Shown: positions 51,084-60,505 of the stretch, one piece after another
How the letters are laid out: each line of letters opens with the position of its first letter
How positions within the stretch are numbered: position 1 is the first letter of the stretch
Assembly (NCBI RefSeq): GCF_000876655.1
Contig: NZ_JYCN01000017.1
Span: forward strand, 62,001-126,000
DNA: 64,000 bases
Reading direction: 5' to 3'
Origin: Arthrobacter sp. SPG23
GTDB taxonomy: Bacteria; Actinomycetota; Actinomycetes; Actinomycetales; Micrococcaceae
Notes under the pieces: generated by a model
What the model saw: only the letters and a program-made list of their open reading frames with translations
Database searches by the model: none
Told to the model about the DNA's origin: nothing
Position numbers and translations under genes: made by a program

Positions 51084-51291
51084 CCGAACAGCGACGCAGC
51101 CTTATACGGCAAGAACGACCTCGCCGGATTGACCAGGGTTTCCAGTGAAAGCCCGGAGCCAGAATGACGGCGCTGACACAGGGAGTCCGCCGGCGCCAGA
51201 CCGCAGTGGGGCGGCGAATGATGATCACCGGGATCATCGCCTATTCGCAACGCGCGCCGCTCCACTGCACTGACCACAGAAGAGGACCCGC

Positions 51292-51618
51292 ATGACCCGG
51301 GCCGAGACAGATGTCCAAAGCCGCCAACCGCAAGGATTACCCATGACTAAGCGTCCGCGCGTATCCCCGTCGCCGGCAATGACTCCGCCACTGGAACCAA
51401 CACCCAACTGGACCAGGCTTTCCCGAAAGGACGAGATCGAACTGCATAAGGACGGAAAAATCGTGGCCTCCGGGACGGTGGACATGATGGCCTTGAACGG
51501 ATCCCTTCTCTGGCTCCTCCAAGACGGCGGCAAAGGCCGAGCCCTGTTTCTCCACGACGACGGGTTTTTTGTCTTCAAACGCTGCCGCACGCGTACGCGC
51601 AGAAATTCGCGGTCGTGA
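51292..51618 (+). CDS. Small hypothetical protein, 108 aa
   Basis: ATG 51292 has AGAGGA at good spacing. The first 35 residues are Pro/Arg-rich and probably disordered; the folded part reads DEIELHKDGKIVASGTVDMMALNGSLLWLL, then a basic tail. It has a beta-rich, single-domain look, without signal peptide or membrane helices. I do not recognise a named family. ATG 51343 is an alternative start. The 207 bases between the transporter and this gene hold nothing recognisable. Confidence 0.6.
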   Translation: MTRAETDVQSRQPQGLPMTKRPRVSPSPAMTPPLEPTPNWTRLSRKDEIELHKDGKIVASGTVDMMALNGSLLWLLQDGGKGRALFLHDDGFFVFKRCRTRTRRNSRS

Positions 51619-51730
51619 TGCCGAAGGGCCACGGATCTATCACCGACCCCGGAACAGCGGCAGCAGGGTGAGAAGTGTGTTTTCCGTCAACCGGTCAGGA
51701 AAATGGCCCCGCGCAAGAGGAGAAAGGGCG

Positions 51731-51840
51731 CCGGAATAAGGGCTCTTGGCCCTTGGGGATCTCCGGTGGCCCGAGATACGATGCGTCGATTACAGGGGGG
51801 CGCAGCCGGCCAGGTGCCCTGCGGAAGGGCGGTTCTTTTT
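51731..51840 (+). promoter_or_regulatory. Structured leader with terminator-like hairpin upstream of the MFS remnant
   Basis: Two elements precede the MFS ATG. A nested stem has inner arms aagggc/gccctt (51738-51743/51749-51754) and outer arms ccgga/tccgg (51731-51735/51762-51766). A hairpin gccct-gcgga-agggc (51816-51830) is followed by ggttcttttt, as in an intrinsic terminator, ending 25 bases before the ATG. This could be an attenuator or simply the end of an earlier transcript. I could not match it to a known riboswitch. Confidence 0.4.
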
Positions 51841-51865
51841 GTCGCGTGACAGTCCCGAACCCTCG

Positions 51866-52702
51866 ATGGCCGGGATGACGCCCGGCACTCCGCAGCCGAG
51901 GCGGGCCGTTGATCTCTTGCGCGTGCTGCGGGTGCGGAACTTCGCACTCTTTTGGACGGGTCAACTCATCTCCGGCACGGGCACGTGGATGCAGATGGTG
52001 GCGATGGCCTGGCTCGTACTGGACATCAGCGGGTCCGCGGCCGTCCTGGGCATGATTACCACCTTGCAGTTCCTGCCGATGCTGATGTTTGTGCTCCTTT
52101 TCGTTCTCGGAGCACTGGCCGTGGTGGGCACATTCGGCTATAACTGGCCGGTCGCAGCGCCGCTGCTGGCCCGCGATCTGCTGAACGTGGAGTCCGTCGG
52201 TTTCGGCGCGCTGATGTCAGCGTTCGGTGCCGGTTCCCTGGTGGCAGGCATCGGTCTGGTGGTAGTGGGAGGCAGCAATGATCGCCGGGTCATCGCCTCG
52301 GGCGCAGCCCTTGCGCTGATATTGGTACTTCTTGGCCTCTCCCAGGTGTACCCGGTGAGTCTGGGGCTGATGGCACTGGCAGGGCTCAGCGGTACGGTGT
52401 TTACGACGCCCGTCAACACCCGTCTCCAAGGACTGGCGCCGGACCGATTACGCGGCAGGGTCATGAGCCTGTTTGTGTTGCTGATGGCCGGCACCACCCC
52501 GTTCGGGTCGGCCCTCCTGGGAGTAGGCGCGGAAACCTTCGGCATCTCGGCAAGCATCATCGGATTCGGCGCCGTCACCGCGGGAGGACTGGCCCTATTG
52601 CTCGTCCTTCGCGCGCGCAAAGACGCCCGCAAAGACGCGCGCAAAGACCGGTCCGTGCCCCCAGGGAACGTGGGGCCTGAACGCGAACCAGTAATGGAAT
52701 AG
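51866..52702 (+). pseudogene. MFS exporter (EntS-like, MFS_3) with internal in-frame deletion
   Basis: The 278-residue frame opens like an MFS_3 exporter (VLRVRNFALFWTGQLISGTGTWMQ, then LQFLPMLMFVLL) and at residue about 78 jumps to FVLGALAVVGTFGYNW, which belongs to helix 7 and the second half. About 150 residues, helices 2-6 with the GRxADRxxRR loop, are missing, but the frame is kept. Full-length relatives are about 400-430 residues. A carrier of this form should not work. The C-terminus has a triple 12-base repeat encoding RKDA. ATG 51875 is an alternative start. Confidence 0.72.
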
Positions 52703-52752
52703 CCAGGTGCGATGGCCGGGGCACGTCCTGCCGGCGCGCAAGACGGATGTGC

Positions 52753-53280
52753 TCACCACCCGGCCGTGCCCGGACCACCCTTGAACGGGCCAACGATCTG
52801 CGAGGTGATCCAACCACCGTAGAAGCTACCTTCCTGGAAGGTCACTTGCTCGCCGTTGACCTCGCAGGAATCCATGCGACCCGGGTAGAGGGCCACCCGG
52901 GTGCTGAGCGCTTCAAAACCCCGGGTGGGTTCCGGGTAGGTCCATCCGCCGCGGGGAACGACGACTCCGCCGGCAACGACGTCGAAGTAGTGGGCTTCGC
53001 CCTTGAACTCGCAGAAGCTGGTGCCCTCGACCGGGACGAGTACACCGGCGCGGAAGGCGTCCAATGGCAGGTAGTACACCGGGGGATGACTCGTCTCCAG
53101 CACGCGCACTGCATCGGTGGTGTCGGCAATCACCTGGCCGCCAAGCCGCACGATCACCCGTTCCGATCGCGGCTCGACCTTTGGCGGACGCGGGTAGTCC
53201 CACACCGATTCCTGACCGGCCTTGGGTTTGATGGGTCGGGGACGCCGATGGAAGCCGGACAAGCCGTGAGCAGGAGTCAT
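52753..53280 (-). CDS. DUF427 domain-containing protein
   Basis: A 175-residue protein with the DUF427 core: VIVRLGGQVIADTTDAVRVLETSHPPVYYLP, then FCEFKGEAHYFDVV, and the C-terminal YGGWITSQIVGPFKGGPGT. DUF427 proteins are common in actinobacteria and have no established function. ATG 53280 begins the family's usual N-terminus; the frame extends upstream without similarity. The 213 bases upstream to the next gene hold nothing recognisable. Confidence 0.83.
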   Translation of the reverse strand: MTPAHGLSGFHRRPRPIKPKAGQESVWDYPRPPKVEPRSERVIVRLGGQVIADTTDAVRVLETSHPPVYYLPLDAFRAGVLVPVEGTSFCEFKGEAHYFDVVAGGVVVPRGGWTYPEPTRGFEALSTRVALYPGRMDSCEVNGEQVTFQEGSFYGGWITSQIVGPFKGGPGTAGW

Positions 53281-53493
53281 GTCCCCATGTTGCCATCTTC
53301 CGCTGGGATTCCACCGTGAACGCGGGAGGTCCCGGCCGGCACATATGGCCGCAGGTTTAAGGCCATGAATCCTTCGGAGGTCCGCTCCGGCAAGCTGGAG
53401 GAACTTTAACCTCGTGGCGCAACTTCGCGGGAAGGCCCACCTCCTCGGCACCGGAACCACCTCCGGGAGTAGGCTTTGGCCGCCCGCTCATAG

Positions 53494-54645
53494 TCATGAC
53501 CTGAGTGGCCATGGGCTCCATCCGCCCGCCACCTCACGTAGCCCGATCTCCGCTTCCTGGAGCCGTGCGGCATCCACAGGGCCCGGTTCACCGCTCCCGC
53601 TTTCCGACCCGGAACCGTCGACTGCGGTCAGTGCGTACTCGCTCCACCTGCGGCGGCCCACCGGATAGCGTTCGCTGTAACCTCCTGCCGCGACCGCCAG
53701 CACCAGCATCTCCATCCGGTCAGCCACTGTCTCCGCGGTTTCGTCACACGCATCGCAGCCGCAGGCCGGAAACGGAAAATCATGCAGCAGGCCGGCGTGG
53801 ATCCGGACGCCCGGGTAGCCGGTCAGCACAAACGTCAGCGGTGCTGCTCCGGAGCGCCGTGGAGTGACCCGGACAGCCCGCAGCACCTCCCCGGCGTCCG
53901 TGAGCAACTCTGTGGCATGACGAGGATCGTTATCGACCTCCACGTCGTAGACGGCGGACAGGTGATCAATGAGTGCCACGGCGACGGCGTGAAGCCCGGC
54001 GAACCGCTCGGGATGGCTGTCAACGCTGTACGAATCCGGGTCAGGACCGTCCGCACCCCACTGCCTGCCGTAGGGGATGGGTATACCTTCCGGTGAGTAG
54101 TACGTCGTCCTCGGCAGTGTCGGCCGGATATAAGGGGGCTGGCCTGCGCCCGGCGGGACCGGTGCGGGCCGGACGGCAGGCGGGTCCTCCGTTTCCCTGG
54201 CCCAGTCCGAGAGTTTGGCGACAAGGCCCCGGACTGAGTCCTCGTCCGCGGTGCGCAGGGCCTCAAGCAGGCGACCTACGTCGAACTTTGTCTGCCGGTT
54301 TCCAACCAGGGGAGACCCGGTGTCGTAGGCGGTCCACTCCGCATCCGGTCTCAGCCGCGCAATGGTGTTTCCGGTGAAAACAGCTGCCGCGGCGCTGACA
54401 GCAGTTCCGCTCTCAATCTCGGCAGAGAATGCCTGCAGGAACCACACGAGCCGAGCCGGGTCGTCGGCCAACTCTTCCGCCCTCACCTCGTGGCCGGCGC
54501 AGAACCCGAGGAACGCGGAGTAGCCTGCGACGTGCCTGACCGGGGCTTCGCGGCCGGTCACCTCCGCATAAAGTGCTGCGCCGCGTGAGATCGGTGCGGG
54601 CAATCCGGTGGCCGGCCCCTCGAACAAATCCTCCATTGGGCCCAT
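53494..54645 (-). CDS. Hypothetical protein with DUF6226-like C-terminal region
   Basis: A 383-residue soluble protein. The N-terminal 150 residues are acidic and helical; a Pro-rich linker (APVPPGAGQPPYIRP) leads to YGRQWGADGPDPDSYSVDSHPERFAGLHAVAVALIDHL-like sequence (split here for length) and a beta-rich end with a cysteine cluster CGCDACDE. The second half resembles the actinobacterial DUF6226 family as I recall it; I cannot verify this. Function unknown. ATG 54645 or 54636. Confidence 0.68.
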   Translation of the reverse strand: MGPMEDLFEGPATGLPAPISRGAALYAEVTGREAPVRHVAGYSAFLGFCAGHEVRAEELADDPARLVWFLQAFSAEIESGTAVSAAAAVFTGNTIARLRPDAEWTAYDTGSPLVGNRQTKFDVGRLLEALRTADEDSVRGLVAKLSDWARETEDPPAVRPAPVPPGAGQPPYIRPTLPRTTYYSPEGIPIPYGRQWGADGPDPDSYSVDSHPERFAGLHAVAVALIDHLSAVYDVEVDNDPRHATELLTDAGEVLRAVRVTPRRSGAAPLTFVLTGYPGVRIHAGLLHDFPFPACGCDACDETAETVADRMEMLVLAVAAGGYSERYPVGRRRWSEYALTAVDGSGSESGSGEPGPVDAARLQEAEIGLREVAGGWSPWPLRS

Positions 54646-54749
54646 AACGAGATCCTAGCCCGCGAGGCAAAGAAGGATCGGGCATCGGTGAAGGAGTGAT
54701 ACCGCATTTCGGCCGGAGAGCTTGAGAATCCCGGTCTACGATTTCCCGC

Positions 54750-55217
54750 ATGGGACGCAGGCCATTCTCGGTGGGCATTGCCGTCAGCGCGGTCATCGCG
54801 GTGGCTTCTTCGTCAGGGTGTGTCGTGTCTTCTGGGGACGGGCCCCCGCCGTGCATGCCGCCCGCCTTTTCCGTGAACCCGCCGAGGGCGAAAGCCGGCG
54901 ACACGGTAACGGTCCAAGCGTCGGACGCCGACTGTGATCCCCGCTACGGGCGGAATGCCCGCGTCCAGGTGATTGTCACCGACGCGGCCGGCGCGAAGGT
55001 CATTAACACAACTGCCCCGATGAATGACGCCGGCGGATTCGCTTACACCTTTGAGGTTCCGCTCCAAGCGGCTATCGGAGACGCGGCCGTTGAGGCTACG
55101 CCGTACGGCATCGATTGGTGTGATGACACTGGCAGGAACAACCGCGCCGGGGCAGCGGCCACTCTGGAACGCGTGTCGTGTGCAGCACGCATTGAGACTC
55201 TAGGCATTACCCGCTAG
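54750..55217 (+). CDS. Putative secreted lipoprotein, 155 aa
   Basis: The N-terminus FSVGIAVSAVIAVASSSGC ends in a lipobox-like SSGC, so lipidation at Cys 24 is likely. The mature part has PPAFSVNPPRAKAGDTVTV and FEVPLQAAIGDAAVEATP, the pattern of a small Ig-like beta-sandwich, and several cysteines probably paired outside the cell. I know no function. Divergent from the DUF6226-like gene and convergent with the amidohydrolase. Confidence 0.7.
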   Translation: MGRRPFSVGIAVSAVIAVASSSGCVVSSGDGPPPCMPPAFSVNPPRAKAGDTVTVQASDADCDPRYGRNARVQVIVTDAAGAKVINTTAPMNDAGGFAYTFEVPLQAAIGDAAVEATPYGIDWCDDTGRNNRAGAAATLERVSCAARIETLGITR

Positions 55218-55264
55218 GTCCTCCCGGCCACCGACGGTGGAAACCACCACTCGTGACGGGACTC

Positions 55265-56230
55265 CTACATGGTGGATTGCCTCAGCCGGGGGAACAGCGC
55301 CTCCGAATTGCCGCGGTCTATCGCCGCACGCAGGGAGGGTTCCAGAGGGTAATTCTCGTACTGCATGGTCAGGAAATCGATAGCCGCCGATGGGGCGAAC
55401 GGGAAGTCAGTGCCGAATGTGATGCGGCCGGGGTCAGCTACCTCGAGCAGGCTGGGAAGCGCCGCCGGGCTGGCGGACAGGGCGACGTCATAGTAAAACC
55501 GCCGCAGGATGGATTGTTTTTTATCTGTCAGCGCCGCAAGCGCGCTGAGGGCCAGGTCCTTTTGAGTGAGCATCGTCAGCAGGATCCTGGACGCGATGTA
55601 AGGCACGAAGCCGCCCGCGTGGGCCAGGATGAACTTGATTCCCTGGTACTTCTCCATCGCACCGGACAGGATGAGGCTGAGCGCGGTGCGGGTGGTGTCG
55701 AGCAGGAAATCTGCGGCGAAGGCGGGTACGCCCGGTACCGCTGGAGCGGGCAGTTCACCGGGGTGGATGAAGACGACGGCCCGGCGGTGGTCTAGGAACT
55801 CCAGCAGGGGCTCAAAGCCCGGATCGCCCAGATAGCGGCCGTCGTTGTTAGCCAGCAGCACGATCCCGTCCGCGAGCAGGGTGTCCAGGGCGTACCGGGC
55901 TTCCGCCAGGGCACCCTCCACGTCCGGCAGCGGGAGCGTGGCGAAGAACCCGAACCGTTCCGGCCGGCCGGCCACCACTTTGGCACTGTATTCGTTGACT
56001 TCCCGCGCCCGCCGCCGCGCCTCCGCCGCGTTCCCGAAATATACGCCGGGTGTGGACAGGGACAGGATCCCGGTCTGAACGTCGTGCCTGTCCATGAACT
56101 TCAACGCGGAGCGCTCGGACCACGACGGCAGGCCCACGCCGCCGGGGCGGATGCCCTTTTCGTGCATCCAGCCTGCATAGCCCGGTGGAACGATGTGCTG
56201 GTGAGTGTCGATGCGGTACGGCCGGCTCAT
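55265..56230 (-). CDS. Amidohydrolase family 2 (ACMSD-like) metal-dependent hydrolase/decarboxylase
   Basis: A 321-residue TIM-barrel protein: metal motif DTHQHIVPP (H-x-H) at 8-16, VFIHPGE in the middle, FILAHAGGF and the catalytic Asp in RITFGTDFPFAP near 278. This is the ACMSD-like amidohydrolase-2 family, which includes aromatic acid decarboxylases (gamma-resorcylate, 2,3-dihydroxybenzoate) and hydrolases. In a catabolic region a decarboxylase is reasonable but not shown. ATG 56230 begins directly at the metal motif's usual distance. The 206 bases upstream hold no further gene. Confidence 0.83.
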   Translation of the reverse strand: MSRPYRIDTHQHIVPPGYAGWMHEKGIRPGGVGLPSWSERSALKFMDRHDVQTGILSLSTPGVYFGNAAEARRRAREVNEYSAKVVAGRPERFGFFATLPLPDVEGALAEARYALDTLLADGIVLLANNDGRYLGDPGFEPLLEFLDHRRAVVFIHPGELPAPAVPGVPAFAADFLLDTTRTALSLILSGAMEKYQGIKFILAHAGGFVPYIASRILLTMLTQKDLALSALAALTDKKQSILRRFYYDVALSASPAALPSLLEVADPGRITFGTDFPFAPSAAIDFLTMQYENYPLEPSLRAAIDRGNSEALFPRLRQSTM

Positions 56231-56436
56231 CCGGGTCCTTGTCCACGTGCTCGTTGCGCTGAACCGCGTGACGCAAAAGGTCAGCGGATGCGAACAATCT
56301 ACTCGCTCAGCGGACTCAGACCCAGGCGCCGGCCGACGGGCGGCGGTCAGGAACGTCCGCAAAGGCTTGAAGCAGTGCCGGTGCCTGCATACGCTGCACA
56401 AAGGAACGAGTCCAGACGGAACAGGAAGGCGCCATA

Positions 56437-57198
56437 GTGACAACCCGAGATACCCGCTCGATCGGCGCGCCGTGCAGGGTCGACACCTTCCAGCCGGATC
56501 CCCGGGCGGCAATGGACTTCTACGGCCCGCTCTTCGGCTGGAGCTTTGACGATCCCGCCCCGATGCCGGCCGGGCTCGAGGGCAGCTACTATGCTGCACG
56601 GCTGGACGGGCAGCTGGTTTCCGGGATCGGCCAGGCACCCGCGCTGTCCGGGCCCACGTGGAACACCTACGTGCGTGTTGGCGACGTGGCCCATTCCCTG
56701 GCTCGGGCCGGGCAAGCGGGAGGCAGCCTCCTGGCAGGACCGTTTGGTGTCGGTTCAGATGGAGCCATGGCCGTGGTGGCCGACCCCACGGGAGTGCCGT
56801 TCTGCCTGTGGCAGGCCGGAGGGAGCGACGATGCCGTGCTGGCCGATGAGCCGAACACCTGGGCGATGAGCTCTCTGCACACCACCGACGTCGGGAAAGC
56901 GCAGTCGTTTTACGGCGCCATGTTCGGCTGGGAACGTGAATCGGTGCCGGACGCTCCCTTTGCGCTGTGGCGCCGCTCCGGCCAGGTGGTGGCCGTCGTG
57001 ACCGCGACTGACGGCGTCGCTGTGCCGCCCCACTGGAGCGTCAATTTCGCTGTCAGTGATGCGGATTCCGTCGCCCGGCACGCCGACGCGCTGGGCGGCA
57101 CCATCCTGATGGCGCCGATGAACACGCCGGGATTCCGCAACGCGGTGATCGGCGACCCCCAGGGCGGCTTCATCGCGGTCAGCGCACCCGCGAGCTGA
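56437..57198 (+). CDS. Two-domain VOC family protein
   Basis: A 253-residue protein made of two tandem VOC modules (about 12-125 and 138-250). Both carry the FYGPLFGW/FYGAMFGW signature and end in AVVADPTGVPFCLWQ and AVIGDPQGGFIAVS. Related proteins include the 27-kDa antigen Cfp30B and glyoxalase-like proteins; function unknown. The GTG start at 56437 has AGGAAGG upstream. Confidence 0.85.
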   Translation: MTTRDTRSIGAPCRVDTFQPDPRAAMDFYGPLFGWSFDDPAPMPAGLEGSYYAARLDGQLVSGIGQAPALSGPTWNTYVRVGDVAHSLARAGQAGGSLLAGPFGVGSDGAMAVVADPTGVPFCLWQAGGSDDAVLADEPNTWAMSSLHTTDVGKAQSFYGAMFGWERESVPDAPFALWRRSGQVVAVVTATDGVAVPPHWSVNFAVSDADSVARHADALGGTILMAPMNTPGFRNAVIGDPQGGFIAVSAPAS

Positions 57199-57228
57199 AC
57201 CCTTGAACTTTGTAGGCACAATGGAGGC

Positions 57229-59922
57229 GTGACTTCTCCGCTCCCTCCGGCCTCCGCACGCCCCAACGCACCCTTCGATCTGGGTGTCATCGGCGCGGGC
57301 CTGGCCTTCGCCGCGTCGCTGGGGGAGCTGGCCGACGCCCTGCGTGCGGGAGGAAAAGGCGGAACCGCGGTGGTCCAGGCGCCACCCGGTACCGGCAAGA
57401 CCACCCTGGTCCCGCCGTTGCTCGCCAACATCGCAGCCGAAGCCGTGTCCGGTGGTTCAGGGGCTGCCGCCGGACGGGACCGTGGCCCGCGCATCGTCGT
57501 CACTCAGCCGCGACGTGTTGCCGCGCGATCGGCGGCGCGCCGCCTGGCCACCTTGGACGGCAGCCGGCTCGGGGACCGCATCGGCTACACGGTCCGCGGC
57601 GAGCGCGTAGCCGGCGGCGGGACCGTGATCGAGTTCGTCACGCCCGGCATCCTGCTGCAGCGGCTCCTGTCCGACCCGGGCCTGGAAACCGTGGACGCCG
57701 TGGTCCTCGACGAAGTTCACGAACGCGGACTGGAGACCGACCTGCTGCTCGGCATGCTCGCGGAGGTCCGCGAACTGCGCGGCGACCTCATGCTGGTGGC
57801 CATGTCCGCCACGTTGGATGCACCGCGCTTTGCCGCCCTGATCGGGTCGGGGGACCACGGGACCGGCGCTGAAGTGACGCACGACGGCGGCGGGCTGGCT
57901 CGGGTCGTCGACTGTCCGTCCGCGCTGTACCCCCTGGAGACCGAGTGGGCGCCCGCCGCTGTGGCGCGCCTGGACCCGCGGGGCGTCACCCGGGCGTTCC
58001 TGGACCATGTGGCGGACACCGCCGCGTCATCACATGCCGCGGCGCTTGCGGCGGACCCGGGCGTGGATGCCCTGGTGTTTGTACCCGGCGCGTGGGAGGT
58101 CTCGCACGTCGCTGGACGTCTCCGCGGCAGGGCGGACGCCGAAGTGCTGGAGCTGCACGGCCAGGCAAGCCCGGCGGAGCAGGACCGTGCAGTGTCGGGG
58201 CGGGAACCTGGCGGACGTGCCAGGATCATCGTCTCCACCGCGCTTGCCGAATCCTCGCTGACCGTTCCGGGAGTCCGGCTGGTCATTGACTCGGGGCTGT
58301 CCCGGGAGCCGCGGCGCGACACCAACCGCGGCATGTCCGGCCTGGTCACTGTGTCCTGCTCCCGCGCCTCCGCTGAACAGCGGGCCGGACGCGCCGCGCG
58401 CCAGGGGCCGGGGCGTGTGGTCCGTTGCTATGACCAGAGGACCTTCGGCGCCGCCCCGGCCCACCAGACCCCGGAAATCGCAGTGGCCGACCTGACCGGC
58501 GCAGCGCTGGTCCTGGCCTGCTGGGGATCACCCGGCGGAGAAGGGCTGGCCCTTCCGGACGCGCCGCCGGCGGCCGCCATGGGAGAGGCAGTTGAAGTCC
58601 TCCGCGAGCTGGGCGCCATCGGTCCGGAGGGCCTCGCCACAGGGCTGGGCAAGGTCCTGGCACGGATTCCCGCCGACCCGCGCCTGGCCCGCGCCCTGCT
58701 GGACGGCGCCGCAACCGTCGGCCACCGGACCGCGGCGGAGACTGTCGCCGTCGTCGCCGGTGACCAGCGCGCCCCGGGCGCCGACCTCACGCGGCTACTG
58801 GCGGCGCTGCGTTCAGGCAAGGATCCGGCGGCCCGGCGCTGGAAGGAGGACGTCCGGCGGATGGAAGCGATCGTCCGCAAGGAGATCGCCGTCGTCGAAC
58901 AATCCCTGACCGTGGCGCCGGTGGCCGCCGCGGAGGCCGTCGGGTTCGTCGTCGGCCTGGCTTTCCCGGACCGGGTGGCGCGCCGCGTGCCTGGCGCGGG
59001 GGAGCGCTACCTGCTCTCTTCCGGCACCCGGGCAGGCCTGCCGGCGGGCAGCCCGCTGTCCGGCCATGAGTGGCTGGCGGTCGCTGAAGTCTCGCGCGCT
59101 GAGGGCCGCGACGCAGCGGGAACCGGCGCCGTCATCCGTTCGGCCGCGCCGCTTTCCGCTGACACGGCGGAGGCCGCAGCCCGGCACCTGCTGGCTGAAA
59201 CGGTCGAAGCCGGATTCGAACAAGGACGGGTCAAGGCCCGCCGGGAGCGCCGCCTCGGCGCGATCATGCTGTCCTCGACGCCGGTGCGGCCCTCCGCCGC
59301 CGAGGGGCGGACAGCCGTGGCCCGCGCGCTGGGAAAAGAAGGCCTGGGAACCATCGGATGGTCGACGGCGGCGGATGCCCTGCGCCGCCGTCTCGCGCTG
59401 CTCCACCGGGAACTGGGCAGCCCCTGGCCGGACGTTTCCGAACAAGCGCTGCTGTCCCGCCTTGGCGACTGGCTGGCGCCCGAACTGGAAGCGCTTGCCG
59501 GCGGGGCCGCCACCGCCGGGATCGACCTCACGGAACCGCTGCGCCGTCTCTTGCCGTGGCCGGAAGCGGCCCGGCTCGGAGTGCTGGCGCCTGAGACGCT
59601 CGAAGTGCCGAGCGGTTCGCGCGTCAGGATCGATTACCCGGACGCGGAGCACGACGACGGCCGGCCGGTTGTGGCGGTCAAGCTGCAGGAATGCTTTGGC
59701 TGGGCTGAAACGCCGCGGCTGGCCGGCGGCAGGGTTGCGGTGCTGTTCCACCTCCTGTCACCGGCAAGGCGGCCCCTCGCGGTGACGGATGATCTGGCAT
59801 CGTTCTGGTCGGGTCCGTATGCGCAGGTGCGGGCGGAGATGCGCGGCCGCTACCCGAAGCACCCCTGGCCGGAGGACCCGTGGACGGCGCCGGCCACCGC
59901 CCGGACCAAGAGCAGGATGTAG
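57229..59922 (+). CDS. hrpB: ATP-dependent helicase HrpB
   Basis: An 897-residue DEAH-box helicase: Walker A PPGTGKTTLVPPL near 49, TQPRRVAARSAARRL, Walker B DEVHERGLETDLLLGML near 166, SAT in AMSATLDAPRF, then motif VI QRAGRAARQGPGR, an HA2 domain, and the HrpB C-terminal domain (SSTPVRPSAAEGRTAV onward). Length and domains fit HrpB, a nonessential RNA/DNA helicase of unclear role. It starts with GTG 57229 after GGAGG. The last 300 residues are particularly Ala/Arg-rich. Confidence 0.9.
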   Translation: MTSPLPPASARPNAPFDLGVIGAGLAFAASLGELADALRAGGKGGTAVVQAPPGTGKTTLVPPLLANIAAEAVSGGSGAAAGRDRGPRIVVTQPRRVAARSAARRLATLDGSRLGDRIGYTVRGERVAGGGTVIEFVTPGILLQRLLSDPGLETVDAVVLDEVHERGLETDLLLGMLAEVRELRGDLMLVAMSATLDAPRFAALIGSGDHGTGAEVTHDGGGLARVVDCPSALYPLETEWAPAAVARLDPRGVTRAFLDHVADTAASSHAAALAADPGVDALVFVPGAWEVSHVAGRLRGRADAEVLELHGQASPAEQDRAVSGREPGGRARIIVSTALAESSLTVPGVRLVIDSGLSREPRRDTNRGMSGLVTVSCSRASAEQRAGRAARQGPGRVVRCYDQRTFGAAPAHQTPEIAVADLTGAALVLACWGSPGGEGLALPDAPPAAAMGEAVEVLRELGAIGPEGLATGLGKVLARIPADPRLARALLDGAATVGHRTAAETVAVVAGDQRAPGADLTRLLAALRSGKDPAARRWKEDVRRMEAIVRKEIAVVEQSLTVAPVAAAEAVGFVVGLAFPDRVARRVPGAGERYLLSSGTRAGLPAGSPLSGHEWLAVAEVSRAEGRDAAGTGAVIRSAAPLSADTAEAAARHLLAETVEAGFEQGRVKARRERRLGAIMLSSTPVRPSAAEGRTAVARALGKEGLGTIGWSTAADALRRRLALLHRELGSPWPDVSEQALLSRLGDWLAPELEALAGGAATAGIDLTEPLRRLLPWPEAARLGVLAPETLEVPSGSRVRIDYPDAEHDDGRPVVAVKLQECFGWAETPRLAGGRVAVLFHLLSPARRPLAVTDDLASFWSGPYAQVRAEMRGRYPKHPWPEDPWTAPATARTKSRM

Positions 59923-59973
59923 GGCCGTACCCGGTTCCAAGGAGGTTCAGGCGCGTGCCTGCAAGAATGGGGC

Positions 59974-60396
59974 ATGCCCGCACAAAGCGTCCCGATCCGA
60001 CGGCTGACGGAAGATCCGGCCCGGCCCCTCGACCGCAGCCAGTGGCCGGCTGTCCTGCCACAGCACCAGATCCACTTGTCACATGGCGAATCGTTCCTGG
60101 AGCTGGCGGTGGATCGCTTCCGGGGGCGCGGATTGTGGGTGCTCGATGAACCTGAATCGGCGTTGTCCTTCGCGGGCTGCCTCAGCCTCCTGTCGGTCCT
60201 GAAGGATCTCCTTGCCGAGGGTGACTCGCAGGTGATCATGTCCACCCACTCACCCGTCCTCGCTGCCCTTCCCGGGGCGCAGATTCTCGAAACGGGACCC
60301 TGGGGGCTTCGGCGTCAGGAATGGGCAGACCTCGATCTTGTCTCCAACTGGCGGTCATTCCTCGAGTCGCCCGAAAGGTACCTCCGGCACCTGTAG
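59974..60396 (+). pseudogene. AAA-family ATPase with internal in-frame deletion (Walker A lost)
   Basis: The 140-residue frame begins VPIRRLTEDPARPLDRSQWPA, a plausible native N-terminus, and passes directly into HLSHGESFLELAVDRF (ABC/AAA_21-type signature), Walker B GLWVLDEPESALS and the switch MSTHSPVLAALPGA. The Walker A segment GxxGxGKS and roughly 100 surrounding residues are missing between residues 30 and 33. Frame is preserved, but without Walker A it cannot bind ATP normally. Full-length relatives are about 240-260 residues. Confidence 0.7.
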
Positions 60397-60505
60397 GCGC
60401 AGCCGGTACAGGGAGGCGCCTGAAGTTCTTACGGATTCCTTAATGGCAGGAGGCGAAGGTTGTGTTAGCGGCCAACCGTCCGCCGTGCCCTGAAGGAAAG
60501 ACACC

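Noticed and set aside
51619..51730. Resemblance of ccggtcagga to part of the guanidine-III riboswitch.
   Set aside because: The other conserved segments and the pseudoknot pairing are missing.
52613..52648. Triple 12-base repeat near the end of the MFS remnant.
   Set aside because: Simple in-frame slippage repeat (RKDA); not a regulatory array.
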